DNA of 57,001 nucleotides from Actinomycetaceae bacterium. GTDB taxonomy: Bacteria > Actinomycetota > Actinomycetes > Actinomycetales > Actinomycetaceae. The DNA lies in assembly GCA_030530685.1 (NCBI GenBank), contig JAUMUM010000013.1, forward strand, positions 1 to 57,001, given 5' to 3'. Numbering within the stretch: the stretch's first letter is position 1; the number at the start of each line of letters is the position of its first letter. Positions 8,119 through 17,393 of this stretch are shown piece after piece. The notes under the pieces were generated by a model. That model had not been told where the DNA came from, did not search any database, and saw nothing but the letters and a program-made list of their open reading frames with translations. The translations under genes and the position numbers were made by a program.

Positions 8119-9531
8119 TCACGCCGCGCGAGCCAGCTTTTCGCGCGGATTGCCGCGGTTGGCCGCGAGTGCTGCGGACAGGTTGACCGCCGCCGTGGCG
8201 GCCATTCCCACCGCCACGATCGCGCCGATCAGCGCCCAGTCGGTCGCGGGCCGGGCCGCGAGGTCGGCCGTCACCGTCAACGCGTGCGCGGTCAAGGTGG
8301 CCACCACGGCGGATACCCCCAGGGACAGCAGGAGGACGACGCAGGCCCCCAGCACGGCCTCGGCGACGGAGCTGCCAATCACGGCCCGGGGGCGCATGCC
8401 CGCCACGCGCAGCTTGGCGAACTCGGTCAGCCACCGGTTGCGAGCCAGGAGCATGTGGCACGCCGCTCCGACGATGCCGATGACGGCGGGCGGCGTGAGG
8501 AGGACAATGGTGTCGGATGTGTTGAGCTGCTCCGTGCTGCCCGAATCCGTCAGCGCGCGCTGCCACGTGCCCAGCATCCCTGAGAACATGGAGGCCATGC
8601 CGGCCGCGACGAAGACGGGCAGGGTGGCGCTCGTCGCCTGGCGCGGGTGCGCCGATATCCGCTTGTGCGCGACGAAGAAGGCCGGACTGGCGGCCGAGGG
8701 GATCGCCGCCAGGACCCTCGCGAGGGCCGGGACGATCCAGGGCGCGCCCGCGGCGATCGCGCAGATCAGCAGCGAGCCGGCGCCCATGAGGTTGTTGAAG
8801 GCGGAGCTGGTGTCGGTGCCGGACGAGATGCCGAAGGACGAGCCGATCATTGCACATGCTCCGGCCGCCAGACCCGCGGCCACCACGGCTCGTGCGACGC
8901 CGGGGCGGCGGGGCTCGACCTCGACGTCGCGCAGAACCAGGCTGGGCTGGATCGTGCCCACCGTCCGCGCGGGCCGGATCGTCCCGAACAGGCTGATGCC
9001 AGCGACGGCGGCCACGGCCATCCCCGCCGAGGCGACGCTCGCCGCGGGCGTGGCATCCCCGGCAGCGGCCATTGTGAAGACCGGGTCCATGAGCGTTGGC
9101 AGGAGCGGAAGCGAGACGAGTACGCCGAGGCACGCGCCGACGACGGCCGAGGCGAGCACCTGCCCGACCACCACCGTGGCGCTCTGAGCCGGCGTCACGC
9201 CCGCCAGCCTCCACCGCACGAGTGCGCCGGACATGCTGCGCACCACCGCCGAACCGACGCTGCCCAGGACGATGATCGTCGGGATGGCGACGGCAGTCAG
9301 GATCATTGCGGCGCCGGCGATGTCTTCGCCGACCGAGGGGATCGCCTCGCCGGTGGCCTCCGCGTACTCGGCCCGCCAGGCCCGGCCTTCGGGGCCTGCG
9401 GCCCTGAGGGCGAAGACGGCGGCCGCGTGGGCGAAGACCGCCGCCGAGGCAGCCACCAGCACGGGGCCGAGCATCGAGTGGGGATTCAGGCGCAGTTCGC
9501 GCCGGACGAGGGTCAGGAGGGGCGCGCGCAT
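8119..9531 (-). CDS. ABC transporter permease, FtsX/MacB-like
   Basis: Membrane protein of 470 residues with about eight hydrophobic segments arranged as two permease halves, each preceded by a larger loop. The N-terminus (LLTLVRRELRLNPHSMLGPV) is typical of FtsX-like permeases that follow a LolD/MacB-type ATPase. Its ATG lies inside the 3' end of the ATPase gene (19-base overlap), so the two form one operon. The substrate is unknown. The divergent histidine kinase suggests, but does not prove, a link to stress or antimicrobial-peptide sensing, as seen for other kinase-linked exporters of this class. Confidence 0.85.
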   Translation of the reverse strand: MRAPLLTLVRRELRLNPHSMLGPVLVAASAAVFAHAAAVFALRAAGPEGRAWRAEYAEATGEAIPSVGEDIAGAAMILTAVAIPTIIVLGSVGSAVVRSMSGALVRWRLAGVTPAQSATVVVGQVLASAVVGACLGVLVSLPLLPTLMDPVFTMAAAGDATPAASVASAGMAVAAVAGISLFGTIRPARTVGTIQPSLVLRDVEVEPRRPGVARAVVAAGLAAGACAMIGSSFGISSGTDTSSAFNNLMGAGSLLICAIAAGAPWIVPALARVLAAIPSAASPAFFVAHKRISAHPRQATSATLPVFVAAGMASMFSGMLGTWQRALTDSGSTEQLNTSDTIVLLTPPAVIGIVGAACHMLLARNRWLTEFAKLRVAGMRPRAVIGSSVAEAVLGACVVLLLSLGVSAVVATLTAHALTVTADLAARPATDWALIGAIVAVGMAATAAVNLSAALAANRGNPREKLARAA

Positions 9532-10310
9532 GACGGCTGTCCTTTCCGGGGTTCGGTCTGGGTCTGGCTTGCCTCGAATGCGGGCTCGTCCATGGCCGCG
9601 AGCACGTCGGCGGGCGTCGCTCCGGTCAGGCGGTGAGTGATGACCCCGTCGCGCATGACGAGGACGATGTCGGCCTGGCAGGCCGCAGCGACGTCGTGCG
9701 TGACCATGACGACGCTGCGCTGGCCGCGCCCATAGTCGCGAAGGATATCCAGCACCTCGCTGGACGAGCGCGAATCCAGCGCGCCGGTCGGTTCGTCGGC
9801 GAAGATGACCTCCGGCCGCTGGTGGAGTACTCGGGCCAGGGCGACCCTCTGCTTTTCGCCCGTCGACAGCTTTGCGGGCAGCTTGCCAGCGCGGTGTCCG
9901 ACGCCTAGGCGTGCCAGCAGTTCGCGCGCCCGGACTTTCGCCGGGCCGGGCCGCTCGTGCCTGAGTCGGGCGGGCAGCATGACGTTGTCCAGGGCGCTCA
10001 GCGAGCCAATGAGGTTGGAATCCTGGAAGACGAACCCGATCTTCGTGCGGTAGAGCCTGGCCAGGCGGGAATCCGACATCGTCGTCATGTCGCGGCCGAA
10101 GCCCATCAGGCGCCCACCGGTGGGGCGTCCAAGCCCCGATAGGCAGTAGAGGAGTGTGGTCTTACCGCAGCCCGACGGGCCGACGATGGCCACCATCTGC
10201 CCCCGAGGGACGTCGATGTCGACCCCGCGCAGGACGCGGACGAAGTCTCCGGTCTTTTCCGCCCCGAAGGCGGCGGTGAGGCTGTGTGCCTCGATCATCC
10301 AATCGTTCAT
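9513..10310 (-). CDS. ABC transporter ATPase, MacB/LolD type
   Basis: Cytoplasmic ATPase of 265 residues. The start MNDWMIEAHSLTAAFGAEKT is chosen because the conserved fold begins there; the longer frame upstream is low-complexity shadow of the divergent kinase. Walker A is GPSGCGKTT, the Q-loop is FVFQDSN, the signature is the family variant LSTGEKQR, Walker B is VIFADEPTGALD and the switch histidine is VTHD. These are the marks of LolD/MacB-type ATPases driving FtsX-like permeases. It is co-transcribed with the overlapping permease and diverges from the kinase at 10444, 133 bases away. Confidence 0.92.
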   Translation of the reverse strand: MNDWMIEAHSLTAAFGAEKTGDFVRVLRGVDIDVPRGQMVAIVGPSGCGKTTLLYCLSGLGRPTGGRLMGFGRDMTTMSDSRLARLYRTKIGFVFQDSNLIGSLSALDNVMLPARLRHERPGPAKVRARELLARLGVGHRAGKLPAKLSTGEKQRVALARVLHQRPEVIFADEPTGALDSRSSSEVLDILRDYGRGQRSVVMVTHDVAAACQADIVLVMRDGVITHRLTGATPADVLAAMDEPAFEASQTQTEPRKGQPSCARPS

Positions 10311-10443
10311 GCGTCCACTCTGCGCGGGTGGCGCACGCGGCACATCAAGGCGATCCATCGGGCCCGCGAGGGAAACCTGCCGGCCCGTGAGGGAAAACCA
10401 TCGCTTTGCTCCGTCGGGCTCGTTGGGTGCGGGCGAGCCTGCC

Positions 10444-11928
10444 ATGATGGCTTGCATGAACGATCTGAACGCGGGCACGGAGGGGGTCGACGCCGGCGCG
10501 GGCGATGTGAACGCGGGCGCGGGTACCGGCACGGAGGTGGACGCGGATGCGGGCGCGGGAACAGCCAACGCAGACACAGGCGTGGGCGATCTGAACGCGG
10601 GCGCGAGGAGCGCAGACAGGCAGATCTTCGCCCCGCTGCGCATGCCACCGTGGCGATTCCTGGTGAGCAAGTGGCCCTACCTTGCCATCGTGCACCTGGC
10701 CGTGGGGATCGTCTTGGCCGTCGTCACCCTCCTGTGCGTGGCGTTCTTTCCTCTGCTGCCGGTGTGGATGCAGGCCCTTTCCGCGCTGGAGACGGCGCGC
10801 TCGCGGCCACTGCTTCCCGCCAGCCTGCGCGGGCGCAGGCGGCTCCCGCACGTCGCGTGGCGAGCGCGCGCGGTCGTCGGATGGCGCCAGTCCATTGTCG
10901 TGACAATGGTCGGCCCCGTCGTGGCCATCTTCGCCTTCGTGGCCGCCGTGCTCTACGCGACGGTCGCGGTCTGCTGCGTCCGCCTGATGCGCGGCGACGG
11001 GATAGTCATCCGCGCCGAGGCCGGCCCAAGCCTCGTCGGCCCGCAGCCCCTGTGGGCCCGGGCGGGCTTCGTGCTGGCCTTCGCCGCTGCCACCGTCGTC
11101 TTCGCCTACGCGTGCACGGCGGTGAGCCTGGCGCAGGTGGCGATGTCGCACTGGCTCGCGCGGGCCGACGCCGAGGCGCTCGAGCGCCAGGTCGACCTCC
11201 TGGCGAAGAAGAATGTCGACCTGACCCGGGCCTTCGAGGACGAGAGGCGGCGCATCGAGCGGGAATTGCACGACGGGCCACAGCAGCATCTGGCCAGCGC
11301 CGCCATCCAGCTCGGGCTCGCGCGCGCTCGGCTGGCCAGGGCGGCGGGCGACGCGGGCGGCGACGCCGGCGATGCCCATGGCGGGCCTGGCCCGAGTGGC
11401 GATGCTCACCGCGCAGGCAATACGAGTGGCGCAGGCGCGGGCGGTGTCGACTCCCTGCTCGACATCGCCCAGAGCGAACTCGAAGCTGCTGCGTCCGCCC
11501 TGCGCGGTGCCCTGAACGGCCTGAGGCCGCGCATCCTCGAGGAGCAGGGGCTGGGCGCCGACATTGAGGCCATGGTCGAGTCGGCCCCCATTCCCGTGAG
11601 CGTCGAGTACGACGTGCCGGGGCGCCTCGAGCCCGCCGTCGAGTCGAGCCTGCACTTCGTCGTCGCGGAATTCCTCGCGAACTCCTACCGGCATGCCAGG
11701 GCCACGCGGGCGACGATTGCCCTGTCGTGGGAGGGCGGGGTGCTCACGCTTCGCATGGTCGACGACGGCGTTGGCGGCGCGGACTCGCGAAACGGCACGG
11801 GAATCGTGGGCATGGCCAACCGGATCAAGCTGCTGGGCGGACGACTGCGAATCGAAAGCCCCGTCGGCGGCCCCACCGTGATCGTGGCCAGCTGCCCCGT
11901 CACGCTGCGGGAGGCGCAGGCCCCCTGA
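10444..11928 (+). CDS. NarL-type sensor histidine kinase
   Basis: Two-component sensor of about 494 residues. The start is uncertain among ATG codons at 10444, 10447 and 10456; none has a strong ribosome site. The first 60 residues are an Asn/Asp-Ala-Gly repeat segment with no known fold. Three to four membrane helices follow, then a HisKA_3 dimerisation helix with the phospho-acceptor motif ERELHDGPQQHLASA. A second Ala/Gly/Asp-rich insert of about 45 residues precedes a HATPase_c domain (EFLANSYRHA, VDDGVGG, GIVGMANR). The natural partner is the NarL-type regulator at 14388, now separated by two enzyme genes. Confidence 0.88.
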   Translation: MMACMNDLNAGTEGVDAGAGDVNAGAGTGTEVDADAGAGTANADTGVGDLNAGARSADRQIFAPLRMPPWRFLVSKWPYLAIVHLAVGIVLAVVTLLCVAFFPLLPVWMQALSALETARSRPLLPASLRGRRRLPHVAWRARAVVGWRQSIVVTMVGPVVAIFAFVAAVLYATVAVCCVRLMRGDGIVIRAEAGPSLVGPQPLWARAGFVLAFAAATVVFAYACTAVSLAQVAMSHWLARADAEALERQVDLLAKKNVDLTRAFEDERRRIERELHDGPQQHLASAAIQLGLARARLARAAGDAGGDAGDAHGGPGPSGDAHRAGNTSGAGAGGVDSLLDIAQSELEAAASALRGALNGLRPRILEEQGLGADIEAMVESAPIPVSVEYDVPGRLEPAVESSLHFVVAEFLANSYRHARATRATIALSWEGGVLTLRMVDDGVGGADSRNGTGIVGMANRIKLLGGRLRIESPVGGPTVIVASCPVTLREAQAP

Positions 11929-12060
11929 CGCGGGCTGGGATTCGGGGCGAGCGGCGGGCACGTCGCGAACCATGGCCCATATCATTGAACGAGCAAGTAC
12001 CTCTCTGTGTCGTTGTGAGCCACAATCGCTCGACCCGTCACAAACGAACGGAGGCTTTCA

Positions 12061-12555
12061 GTGTCGCCGCGCTCCACCGAACCCGTGACGCCCGACGCCC
12101 TGCGTCGCGCTCTGTCGAATTTTCCGACCGGCATCGTGCTGGTGACAGCCCAGGATGACGACGGCAATCCGGCAGGAATGCTCGCCAGTTCCTTTACCTC
12201 GGTTTCGCTGGACCCGCCACTGGTTTCGGTAGCCTTCGCTCGGACGTCCTCCACCTGGCCGCTCCTGCGCCGCGCGCCGGTTTTGCGGATCAGCATTCTG
12301 AGCACCGAGCACCACGCGATCGTCTCGCAGCTGGCCGGCCCCAGTGCCCAGCGATTCATAGGTCTGGAATGCGCCCTGCACAGCGACGACGCCTCTCTGC
12401 TTGGCTCGCCCGTCACCCTGAGCGTCGAGCCAAATGCCGTCATCGAAGCTGGGGACCACGATATCGCCCTGTTGAAAGTCCGCGATATCTACCAGGACCA
12501 GGGCCTCGACCCCCTTGTTTTCTACGCGCGCGGACTGCACCACCTTGACATCTGA
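12061..12555 (+). CDS. Flavin reductase-like FMN-binding protein
   Basis: Protein of 164 residues in the flavin reductase-like family (FMN-binding split barrel). These enzymes use NAD(P)H to make free reduced FMN for a partner monooxygenase. Typical stretches are FPTGIVLVTAQDDDGNPAGM, ASSFTSVSLDPPLVSV and the late FYARGLHHL. The start is GTG with an AACGGAGG ribosome site. The luciferase-type monooxygenase 287 bases downstream is the obvious partner. The pair lies between a histidine kinase and its probable response regulator. Confidence 0.85.
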   Translation: MSPRSTEPVTPDALRRALSNFPTGIVLVTAQDDDGNPAGMLASSFTSVSLDPPLVSVAFARTSSTWPLLRRAPVLRISILSTEHHAIVSQLAGPSAQRFIGLECALHSDDASLLGSPVTLSVEPNAVIEAGDHDIALLKVRDIYQDQGLDPLVFYARGLHHLDI

Positions 12556-12763
12556 CGCGCCCCGCTGGAGGCCCCGCGCCTTCGGCCGGAAGATCACGAA
12601 TTGCCGGCGGTTCCCTCCGCGGGCTCACCCCGCAGAGCGCTCGATCGTCCGCCGTCGCGTTGAGCTTTCGTTGACGTGCGGGCGTAACGATCGGCTGACC
12701 GGCGCATCGCTGGCCTCGTCGCGGTCGCCCGTGACCGACCGGCCGGAAAGGCCCGCCCGGAGC

Positions 12764-12799
12764 CACAACCCCACGTGAGATCACAACCCCATGTGAGAT
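12764..12799. repeat. Two tandem 18-base repeats upstream of the monooxygenase
   Basis: CACAACCCCACGTGAGAT (12764-12781) is followed directly by CACAACCCCATGTGAGAT (12782-12799), with one mismatch, and then a short third start (CACA). Each unit holds an ACGTGA/ATGTGA core. The exact tandem arrangement 44 bases before a start codon suggests repeated protein-binding sites. Confidence 0.6.
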
Positions 12800-12802
12800 C
12801 AC

Positions 12803-12829
12803 ACGGCACGACCGTCTAACGGCACGACC
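12803..12829. repeat. Direct repeat pair ACGGCACGACC
   Basis: The 11-mer occurs at 12803-12813 and 12819-12829, a 16-base period, just before the ribosome site AAAGGAG (about 12833-12838). It could be a second operator or a leader element. Confidence 0.5.
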
Positions 12830-12842
12830 ATAAAGGAGCACC

Positions 12843-14189
12843 ATGAATGCCACACCGACCAGACGCCACATGATCCTCGGCATGCACCTGGGCACCGGTT
12901 ACGGGTCCCAGGCCAACGCCTGGCGAGCGCCGGGCGTCGACACCGCCGCCTACACCGACATCGAAGCGCAGGTCCGCTATGCTCGCGCCGCGGAGCGCGG
13001 CACCTTCGACTTCCTCTTCCTGCCGGACAACCTGGCGATCACACCGACGATCGGCGAAGGCGTCCCCCAGGCCACCATCGACCCCGTCGTCACCATTGCC
13101 GCCCTTGCGCGCGAGACCTCCCGGATCGGTTTCGTGGCCACCGGCAGCACCACCTTCAACGAGCCCTACAATATTGCCCGCCAGTACAAGGCGCTCGACG
13201 TCATCACCCACGGTCGCTTCGGCTGGAACGCCGTGACGACCTCGGATCCGAATGCCGCCGCCAACTTCGGGCAGACCATCGCCGAGCGCCCGGTGCGCTA
13301 CGGGCGCGCGCACGAGGTCATCCAAACCGTTCAGGCCCTATGGGGCAGCTGGGGCGAGGATGCCTGGATTCGGGACAGGGAAACCGGGCGCTTCGTCGAC
13401 CTGGACCGAGTCCGCCCGATCAACGTGCGAGCAGACCACGTCGCCTCACAGGGCCCCTTGCCGATACCGCCCTCCGAGCAGGGGCAGCCGGTCATCTTCT
13501 CTGCCGGCGGCGGGCAGTACGGCCTGACGATTGCCGGACGGTACGCCAGTGGCGTCATCGGTGCGGCCTTCACCATTGAGGATGCCCGGTCCCAGCGCGA
13601 GGCAGCCCGCGAGGCGGCCCGTCGATACGGCCGAGACCCCGACGAGGTCAAGTTCTTCGCCGGGATCATGCCCCTCATTGGCCAGACCGTGGACGACGCG
13701 CTAGCTCGTCGGCGCAGTCTGGACGAGCTGAATGCCGCGCGTCGAGTCCCCTACCTGGGAGCCATGCTGGGCCTGCCCCTGGAGGCCGAGCAGATCGATC
13801 GTCCGCTGACAAGAGGCGAGTTGGCCGACGCCCGACCAAGCGGCTTCGACCCGCGCTCCGACCACGCGCTGGCCATCGCCCGGCAGGGGTGGACGATCCG
13901 CGACATCCTGGCCCACGGCGTCATCGACTATCACCCCACGCCGGTTGGTCCGGCGCGAGTCATCGCCGACCACATGCAGGAATGGTTCGAGGCCGGTGCG
14001 TGTGACGGCTTTTGGGTGTCCCCCGATGTCAACGAGGACGGGATCGATGCCTTCGTCGACGAGGTGATCCCGATCCTGCGCGAACGCGGGCTGTTCCACG
14101 AGGAGTATCGGGGCACCACCCTGCGCGAGCATCTGGGAGTGCCTGCACAGTACGGCCTCGATCCGCGCGTGGCGCAGAGCGCGTCGTAG
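12843..14189 (+). CDS. FMN-dependent monooxygenase, NtaA/DszA/SnaA family
   Basis: Luciferase-like TIM-barrel oxygenase of 448 residues that uses reduced FMN and oxygen. Family marks are HLGTGYGSQANAWRAP near the N-terminus, GTFDFLFLPDN, GFVATGSTTFNEPYNIARQY, HGRFGWNAVTT and PVIFSAGG. The length fits nitrilotriacetate, dibenzothiophene-sulfone and dimethylsulfide monooxygenases; the substrate cannot be read from sequence. It has a clean AAAGGAG ribosome site. With the upstream flavin reductase it forms a two-component oxygenase, possibly for sulfur or nitrogen scavenging (inference). Confidence 0.9.
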   Translation: MNATPTRRHMILGMHLGTGYGSQANAWRAPGVDTAAYTDIEAQVRYARAAERGTFDFLFLPDNLAITPTIGEGVPQATIDPVVTIAALARETSRIGFVATGSTTFNEPYNIARQYKALDVITHGRFGWNAVTTSDPNAAANFGQTIAERPVRYGRAHEVIQTVQALWGSWGEDAWIRDRETGRFVDLDRVRPINVRADHVASQGPLPIPPSEQGQPVIFSAGGGQYGLTIAGRYASGVIGAAFTIEDARSQREAAREAARRYGRDPDEVKFFAGIMPLIGQTVDDALARRRSLDELNAARRVPYLGAMLGLPLEAEQIDRPLTRGELADARPSGFDPRSDHALAIARQGWTIRDILAHGVIDYHPTPVGPARVIADHMQEWFEAGACDGFWVSPDVNEDGIDAFVDEVIPILRERGLFHEEYRGTTLREHLGVPAQYGLDPRVAQSAS

Positions 14190-14387
14190 TGCCGCAGCGT
14201 TGTCCGCACGGCTTGCCACCGACGTGCGGGGCGGGAGGGTTCACCGGGCCGATGGCGGATGGGGCGGGGCCGACGCCGGGCCGCGCCGTACCTTGAAGCC
14301 ATCGCGCGCCGGGTAATCTTGCGGGCGGGGAGCCGGGGCCGCGGAGCCCGACTCCCCGCATTGAGGAAGACGAGTTCGGGAGGAATC

Positions 14388-15038
14388 GTGCGGGTGGGCG
14401 TGGCCGAGGACGTGGTCCTCATGCGGCAGGGGATCGTCGCCGTCCTGGCGTCGGGCGGCCATGAGGTGGCGTGGGAGGTAGGCTCGGCCGACGCTATCGT
14501 TGAATCTTTCCGCGCGGACCCTCCCGACGTCCTCGTCACCGACGTGCGCATGCCTCCGGGCAACCTGGACGACGGGTTGCGGGCCGCCCTGGCCGTGCGG
14601 CGGGAGTTCCCCCGCGCGGGCATCCTCGTGCTCTCGCAGTACATTGGCAACGAGTACGCGCGTGCACTCTTGGCCGGGGCCGAGGCCAGCGACGGCGGCA
14701 CGGGCTACGTCCTCAAGGAGAGCGTCGGCCGGGTCTCCCAGTTCCTCAGGGCGCTGGACGACGTGGCCCAGGGTGGCGTGAGCATCGACCCGAAGGTCGT
14801 CGCCCACCTCCTGGCTCCGCAGGAGCGCTCGCCCGTCTCGACGCTCTCCGCGCGGCAGCGCGAGGTACTCGAACTCATCGCCCAGGGCAGGACCAACGCG
14901 CAGATCGCCCGGGAACTCCACATCTCGCGGGCCACGGCCGAGCGCACCATCTCCCAGATCTTCACGAGCCTCGGACTGGCCGAGCGGGACGGGAACCTCC
15001 GGGTGCTGGCCGTCCTCGAGTACCTCAAAGCCTCCTGA
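14388..15038 (+). CDS. NarL/LuxR-type response regulator
   Basis: DNA-binding regulator of 216 residues. The start is GTG at 14388, with the ribosome site GGGAGGA five bases before it and the receiver fold beginning at once (VRVGVAEDVVLMRQG). The phospho-acceptor Asp is in VLVTDVRMPPG, and the conserved Lys is in GYVLKES. The C-terminal helix-turn-helix is typical: LSARQREVLELIAQGRTNAQ and LHISRATAERTIS. It is the likely partner of the kinase ending at 11928; no other orphan NarL-type kinase is in the window. Confidence 0.9.
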   Translation: MRVGVAEDVVLMRQGIVAVLASGGHEVAWEVGSADAIVESFRADPPDVLVTDVRMPPGNLDDGLRAALAVRREFPRAGILVLSQYIGNEYARALLAGAEASDGGTGYVLKESVGRVSQFLRALDDVAQGGVSIDPKVVAHLLAPQERSPVSTLSARQREVLELIAQGRTNAQIARELHISRATAERTISQIFTSLGLAERDGNLRVLAVLEYLKAS

Positions 15039-15090
15039 CACCTGCGCGATTGGGCGCCGCGCAACTGCGCTTGGGAACGCATGACTGCGT

Positions 15091-15120
15091 TTGACGCGCG
15101 GTGGACCTGTGCTAACCTAA
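15091..15120 (+). promoter_or_regulatory. Promoter with an iron-box-like half site upstream of the ABC exporter
   Basis: TTGACG (15091-15096), 16 bases, then TAACCT (15113-15118). The -10 element overlaps GCTAACCTAA (15111-15120), which equals one half of the DtxR/IdeR consensus. The left half is not recognisable, so iron control is only a suggestion. Confidence 0.35.
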
Positions 15121-15260
15121 AGGCCTATGTTTAACGATCGCTGATCAGCAGCTTCCGCACGCGCCCGAGCCCGCCGCAGCCGCGGCCCGCCCGAGGCTGC
15201 GTCGAAGCTGCACCGTGAAACCCCGAACCGGGCGATGTTGCCCTTTCACGAAAGTCGATC

Positions 15261-17393
15261 ATGATCAGCGATTCGCATTCTTCCACCCGTAGCGTGCCGC
15301 GTTCCTCCACTCGTGGCCATTCGCGTTCCTCGGCCCGCGGCCAGCGGCGCTTTTTCCTGGCCCCGACGCCGCGCCGATGGCCCCGTTTCCTCGCCGAGGT
15401 CATGGGCGAGCCCGCGCGCATCCCCTCCGCACCCGGCGCGATCCTCGCCAAGGCCTTCCGCGACAGCTGGCCGCACATCGTCGTCGTCACACTGGCGATG
15501 TGCGTGACCTCGGTGAGCATGGCGCTCATCCCGTGGGCACTGGGCCGCGTGCTCGACTCGGGAATCGACGACGGCCTGAACGCCGGCATCCTTCCCGGGC
15601 TGGCAATCCTCGCGGGCCTGACCGGCCTTGCCGCGCTCACCGGTTTCAACGAGGTCGCGTGCGCGGCCATCGTCGAGCGCGGCATGTGGATCACCGGCCG
15701 GCGCCTCATACGCGTTGTCTTCGGGCGCCGTACCGACGTCGGGCGCGACGTGCCCTCGGGCGACATCGTCACCTCGATCGTCACCGACGGCAACCGCGTG
15801 GGGATGCTCCTCGCCTTCGTCGCGGAGCTGATCTCATCGGTCGTGGCCTTTGGCGTGGTCGTCGTGCTCATGGTGCGCATTTCCGTTCCGCTGGGCCTGT
15901 TCGTTGCGATTGGCACGCCGATCCTCATGGCACTGACCGGCTGGGTGGTCAAGCCAATGCAAAAGAGGCTGGCCGAACAGCGCGAAGCCACCGGGGTCCT
16001 CACGTCGCTGGCATCCGATGGCGTGGCCGGCCTGCGGGTGCTGCGCGGCCTCGGCGGCGAGGACCTGTTCAACGATCGCTACGCCGCCCAGTCCGGCCGT
16101 GTGCTGGAAGCGGGGCTGCGCGCGGCGAGGTACCGCGCCATGCTGCACGTCGTGGCAACGGCAGGACCGGCCGCGTTCACGGCGATCGTCGTGGGTGGAG
16201 GGCTGTGGCTGACCTTCGACGGGCAGATGCGGCCCGGCCAGCTCGTGGCCTTCTACGGCTTCACCGCCTACCTGCAGCTGCCGATCGAATCCCTTGCGAA
16301 CTGCGTGTACCTGGCGGCGCGCGCCTGGACGGCGGCCGGCAAGATCTCCACGATCCTCGCGGCCCGATACCTCGTCTCCGACGCTCGCGTGGATGCGGGC
16401 CTGCCGCCGCGGGACTGGGGCGCCACCTGCCTGACCGACGCCGCCTCGGGCGTGCGGATCACCCCGGGCGTGATTACGGCGCTCGTGGCAGCCGCGCCGG
16501 AGGATTCGGCCGCGATCGCCGCCAGGCTCGCCCGCACCGATGACTCGGCCCTCGTCCTGGCCGACGACGTCGACCTGCGCCGCTATCCGGTCGACGACGT
16601 GCGCCGGAACATCGTCTACTCCGGGCCGATCGCCGAGCTGTTCATGGGAACGCTGCGCTCGAACCTGCTCGGCCCCGACGCCGAACCCATCGAGCCGCGC
16701 CCGGTCGCCCAGCAGGTGGCCGACATCCTCCGGCCGGGAGGCGAAATCCGCCCGGTGCTCGCCGAAACGCCCGGCGCTCGGCCCGCCGACCCGCGCCTGA
16801 ATGCCGCGCTCGAGGTTGCCGACGCCCGTGATGTCCTGAGCTCGATCGACGGCGGGCTCGACGGCGACATTGCCGAACGCGGGCGCTCCATCTCCGGCGG
16901 GCAGCGGCAGCGGGTCGCACTGGCGCGCGCCCTCGCGCTCGACGCGCCGATCACCATTCTCGTCGAGCCGACGAGCGCGGTCGACTCCCACACCGAGTCA
17001 CGCATAGCCGTGCGCCTGGCCGAATGCCGGGCGGGCCGCACCACCGTCATCGCGACGACGTCGCCGCTCGTGCTCGCCAGCTGCGACGAGGTGGTCTTCC
17101 TCGTCGGCGGCAGGCAGGCGGCGCGTGGCACCCACCGCGAGCTCGCGGCCGACGCCGACTACCTCGCCGTGGTTCACCGCGGCGAGGTCGAGCCGGCCGG
17201 CGACGCGCGGGTTGAGGACTCCGCCAGCTCGGGTGGCGCAGGCCCGGGTGGCAGCAGCCCAGGCCGAGATCCCGCGGGCGAGTCCAGCCACAACGCCGCG
17301 GGCGAGCCGAACCGAGAGCCGAGCCCGTTGCCGGGCCAAGAGTCCAGCCCGGCGCACAGCCCGTTGCCCAGTCGAGAAGGAGGAGACCGGTGA
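15261..17393 (+). CDS. ABC exporter half-transporter with degenerate ATP site
   Basis: Fused permease/ATPase of 710 residues: an exporter membrane domain (about residues 70-350), then a nucleotide-binding domain. The P-loop position (about 405-418) reads TALVAAAPEDSAAI and lacks the Gly-Lys-Ser/Thr core. The Q-loop region (NIVYSGPIAEL) lacks Gln. Walker B is ITILVEP, with the Asp replaced by Val. The switch His is lost (TTSP). In contrast the signature ISGGQRQR (544-551) is intact. This half therefore cannot bind ATP normally but can supply the signature to its partner. The last 60 residues are a Ser/Gly/Pro-rich tail. Its stop overlaps the partner start as GTGA. Confidence 0.9.
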   Translation: MISDSHSSTRSVPRSSTRGHSRSSARGQRRFFLAPTPRRWPRFLAEVMGEPARIPSAPGAILAKAFRDSWPHIVVVTLAMCVTSVSMALIPWALGRVLDSGIDDGLNAGILPGLAILAGLTGLAALTGFNEVACAAIVERGMWITGRRLIRVVFGRRTDVGRDVPSGDIVTSIVTDGNRVGMLLAFVAELISSVVAFGVVVVLMVRISVPLGLFVAIGTPILMALTGWVVKPMQKRLAEQREATGVLTSLASDGVAGLRVLRGLGGEDLFNDRYAAQSGRVLEAGLRAARYRAMLHVVATAGPAAFTAIVVGGGLWLTFDGQMRPGQLVAFYGFTAYLQLPIESLANCVYLAARAWTAAGKISTILAARYLVSDARVDAGLPPRDWGATCLTDAASGVRITPGVITALVAAAPEDSAAIAARLARTDDSALVLADDVDLRRYPVDDVRRNIVYSGPIAELFMGTLRSNLLGPDAEPIEPRPVAQQVADILRPGGEIRPVLAETPGARPADPRLNAALEVADARDVLSSIDGGLDGDIAERGRSISGGQRQRVALARALALDAPITILVEPTSAVDSHTESRIAVRLAECRAGRTTVIATTSPLVLASCDEVVFLVGGRQAARGTHRELAADADYLAVVHRGEVEPAGDARVEDSASSGGAGPGGSSPGRDPAGESSHNAAGEPNREPSPLPGQESSPAHSPLPSREGGDR

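Noticed and set aside
7567-8583. 338-residue open frame running through tRNA-Leu
   Set aside because: It crosses a perfect tRNA gene and its terminator and lies antisense to the FtsX-like permease.
10345-11985. 546-residue minus-strand frame over the NarL-type kinase
   Set aside because: Antisense shadow; the plus strand encodes clear HisKA_3 and HATPase domains.
12038-12060. A regulatory hairpin in the leader of the flavin reductase
   Set aside because: Only the ribosome site and short random complementarity are present.
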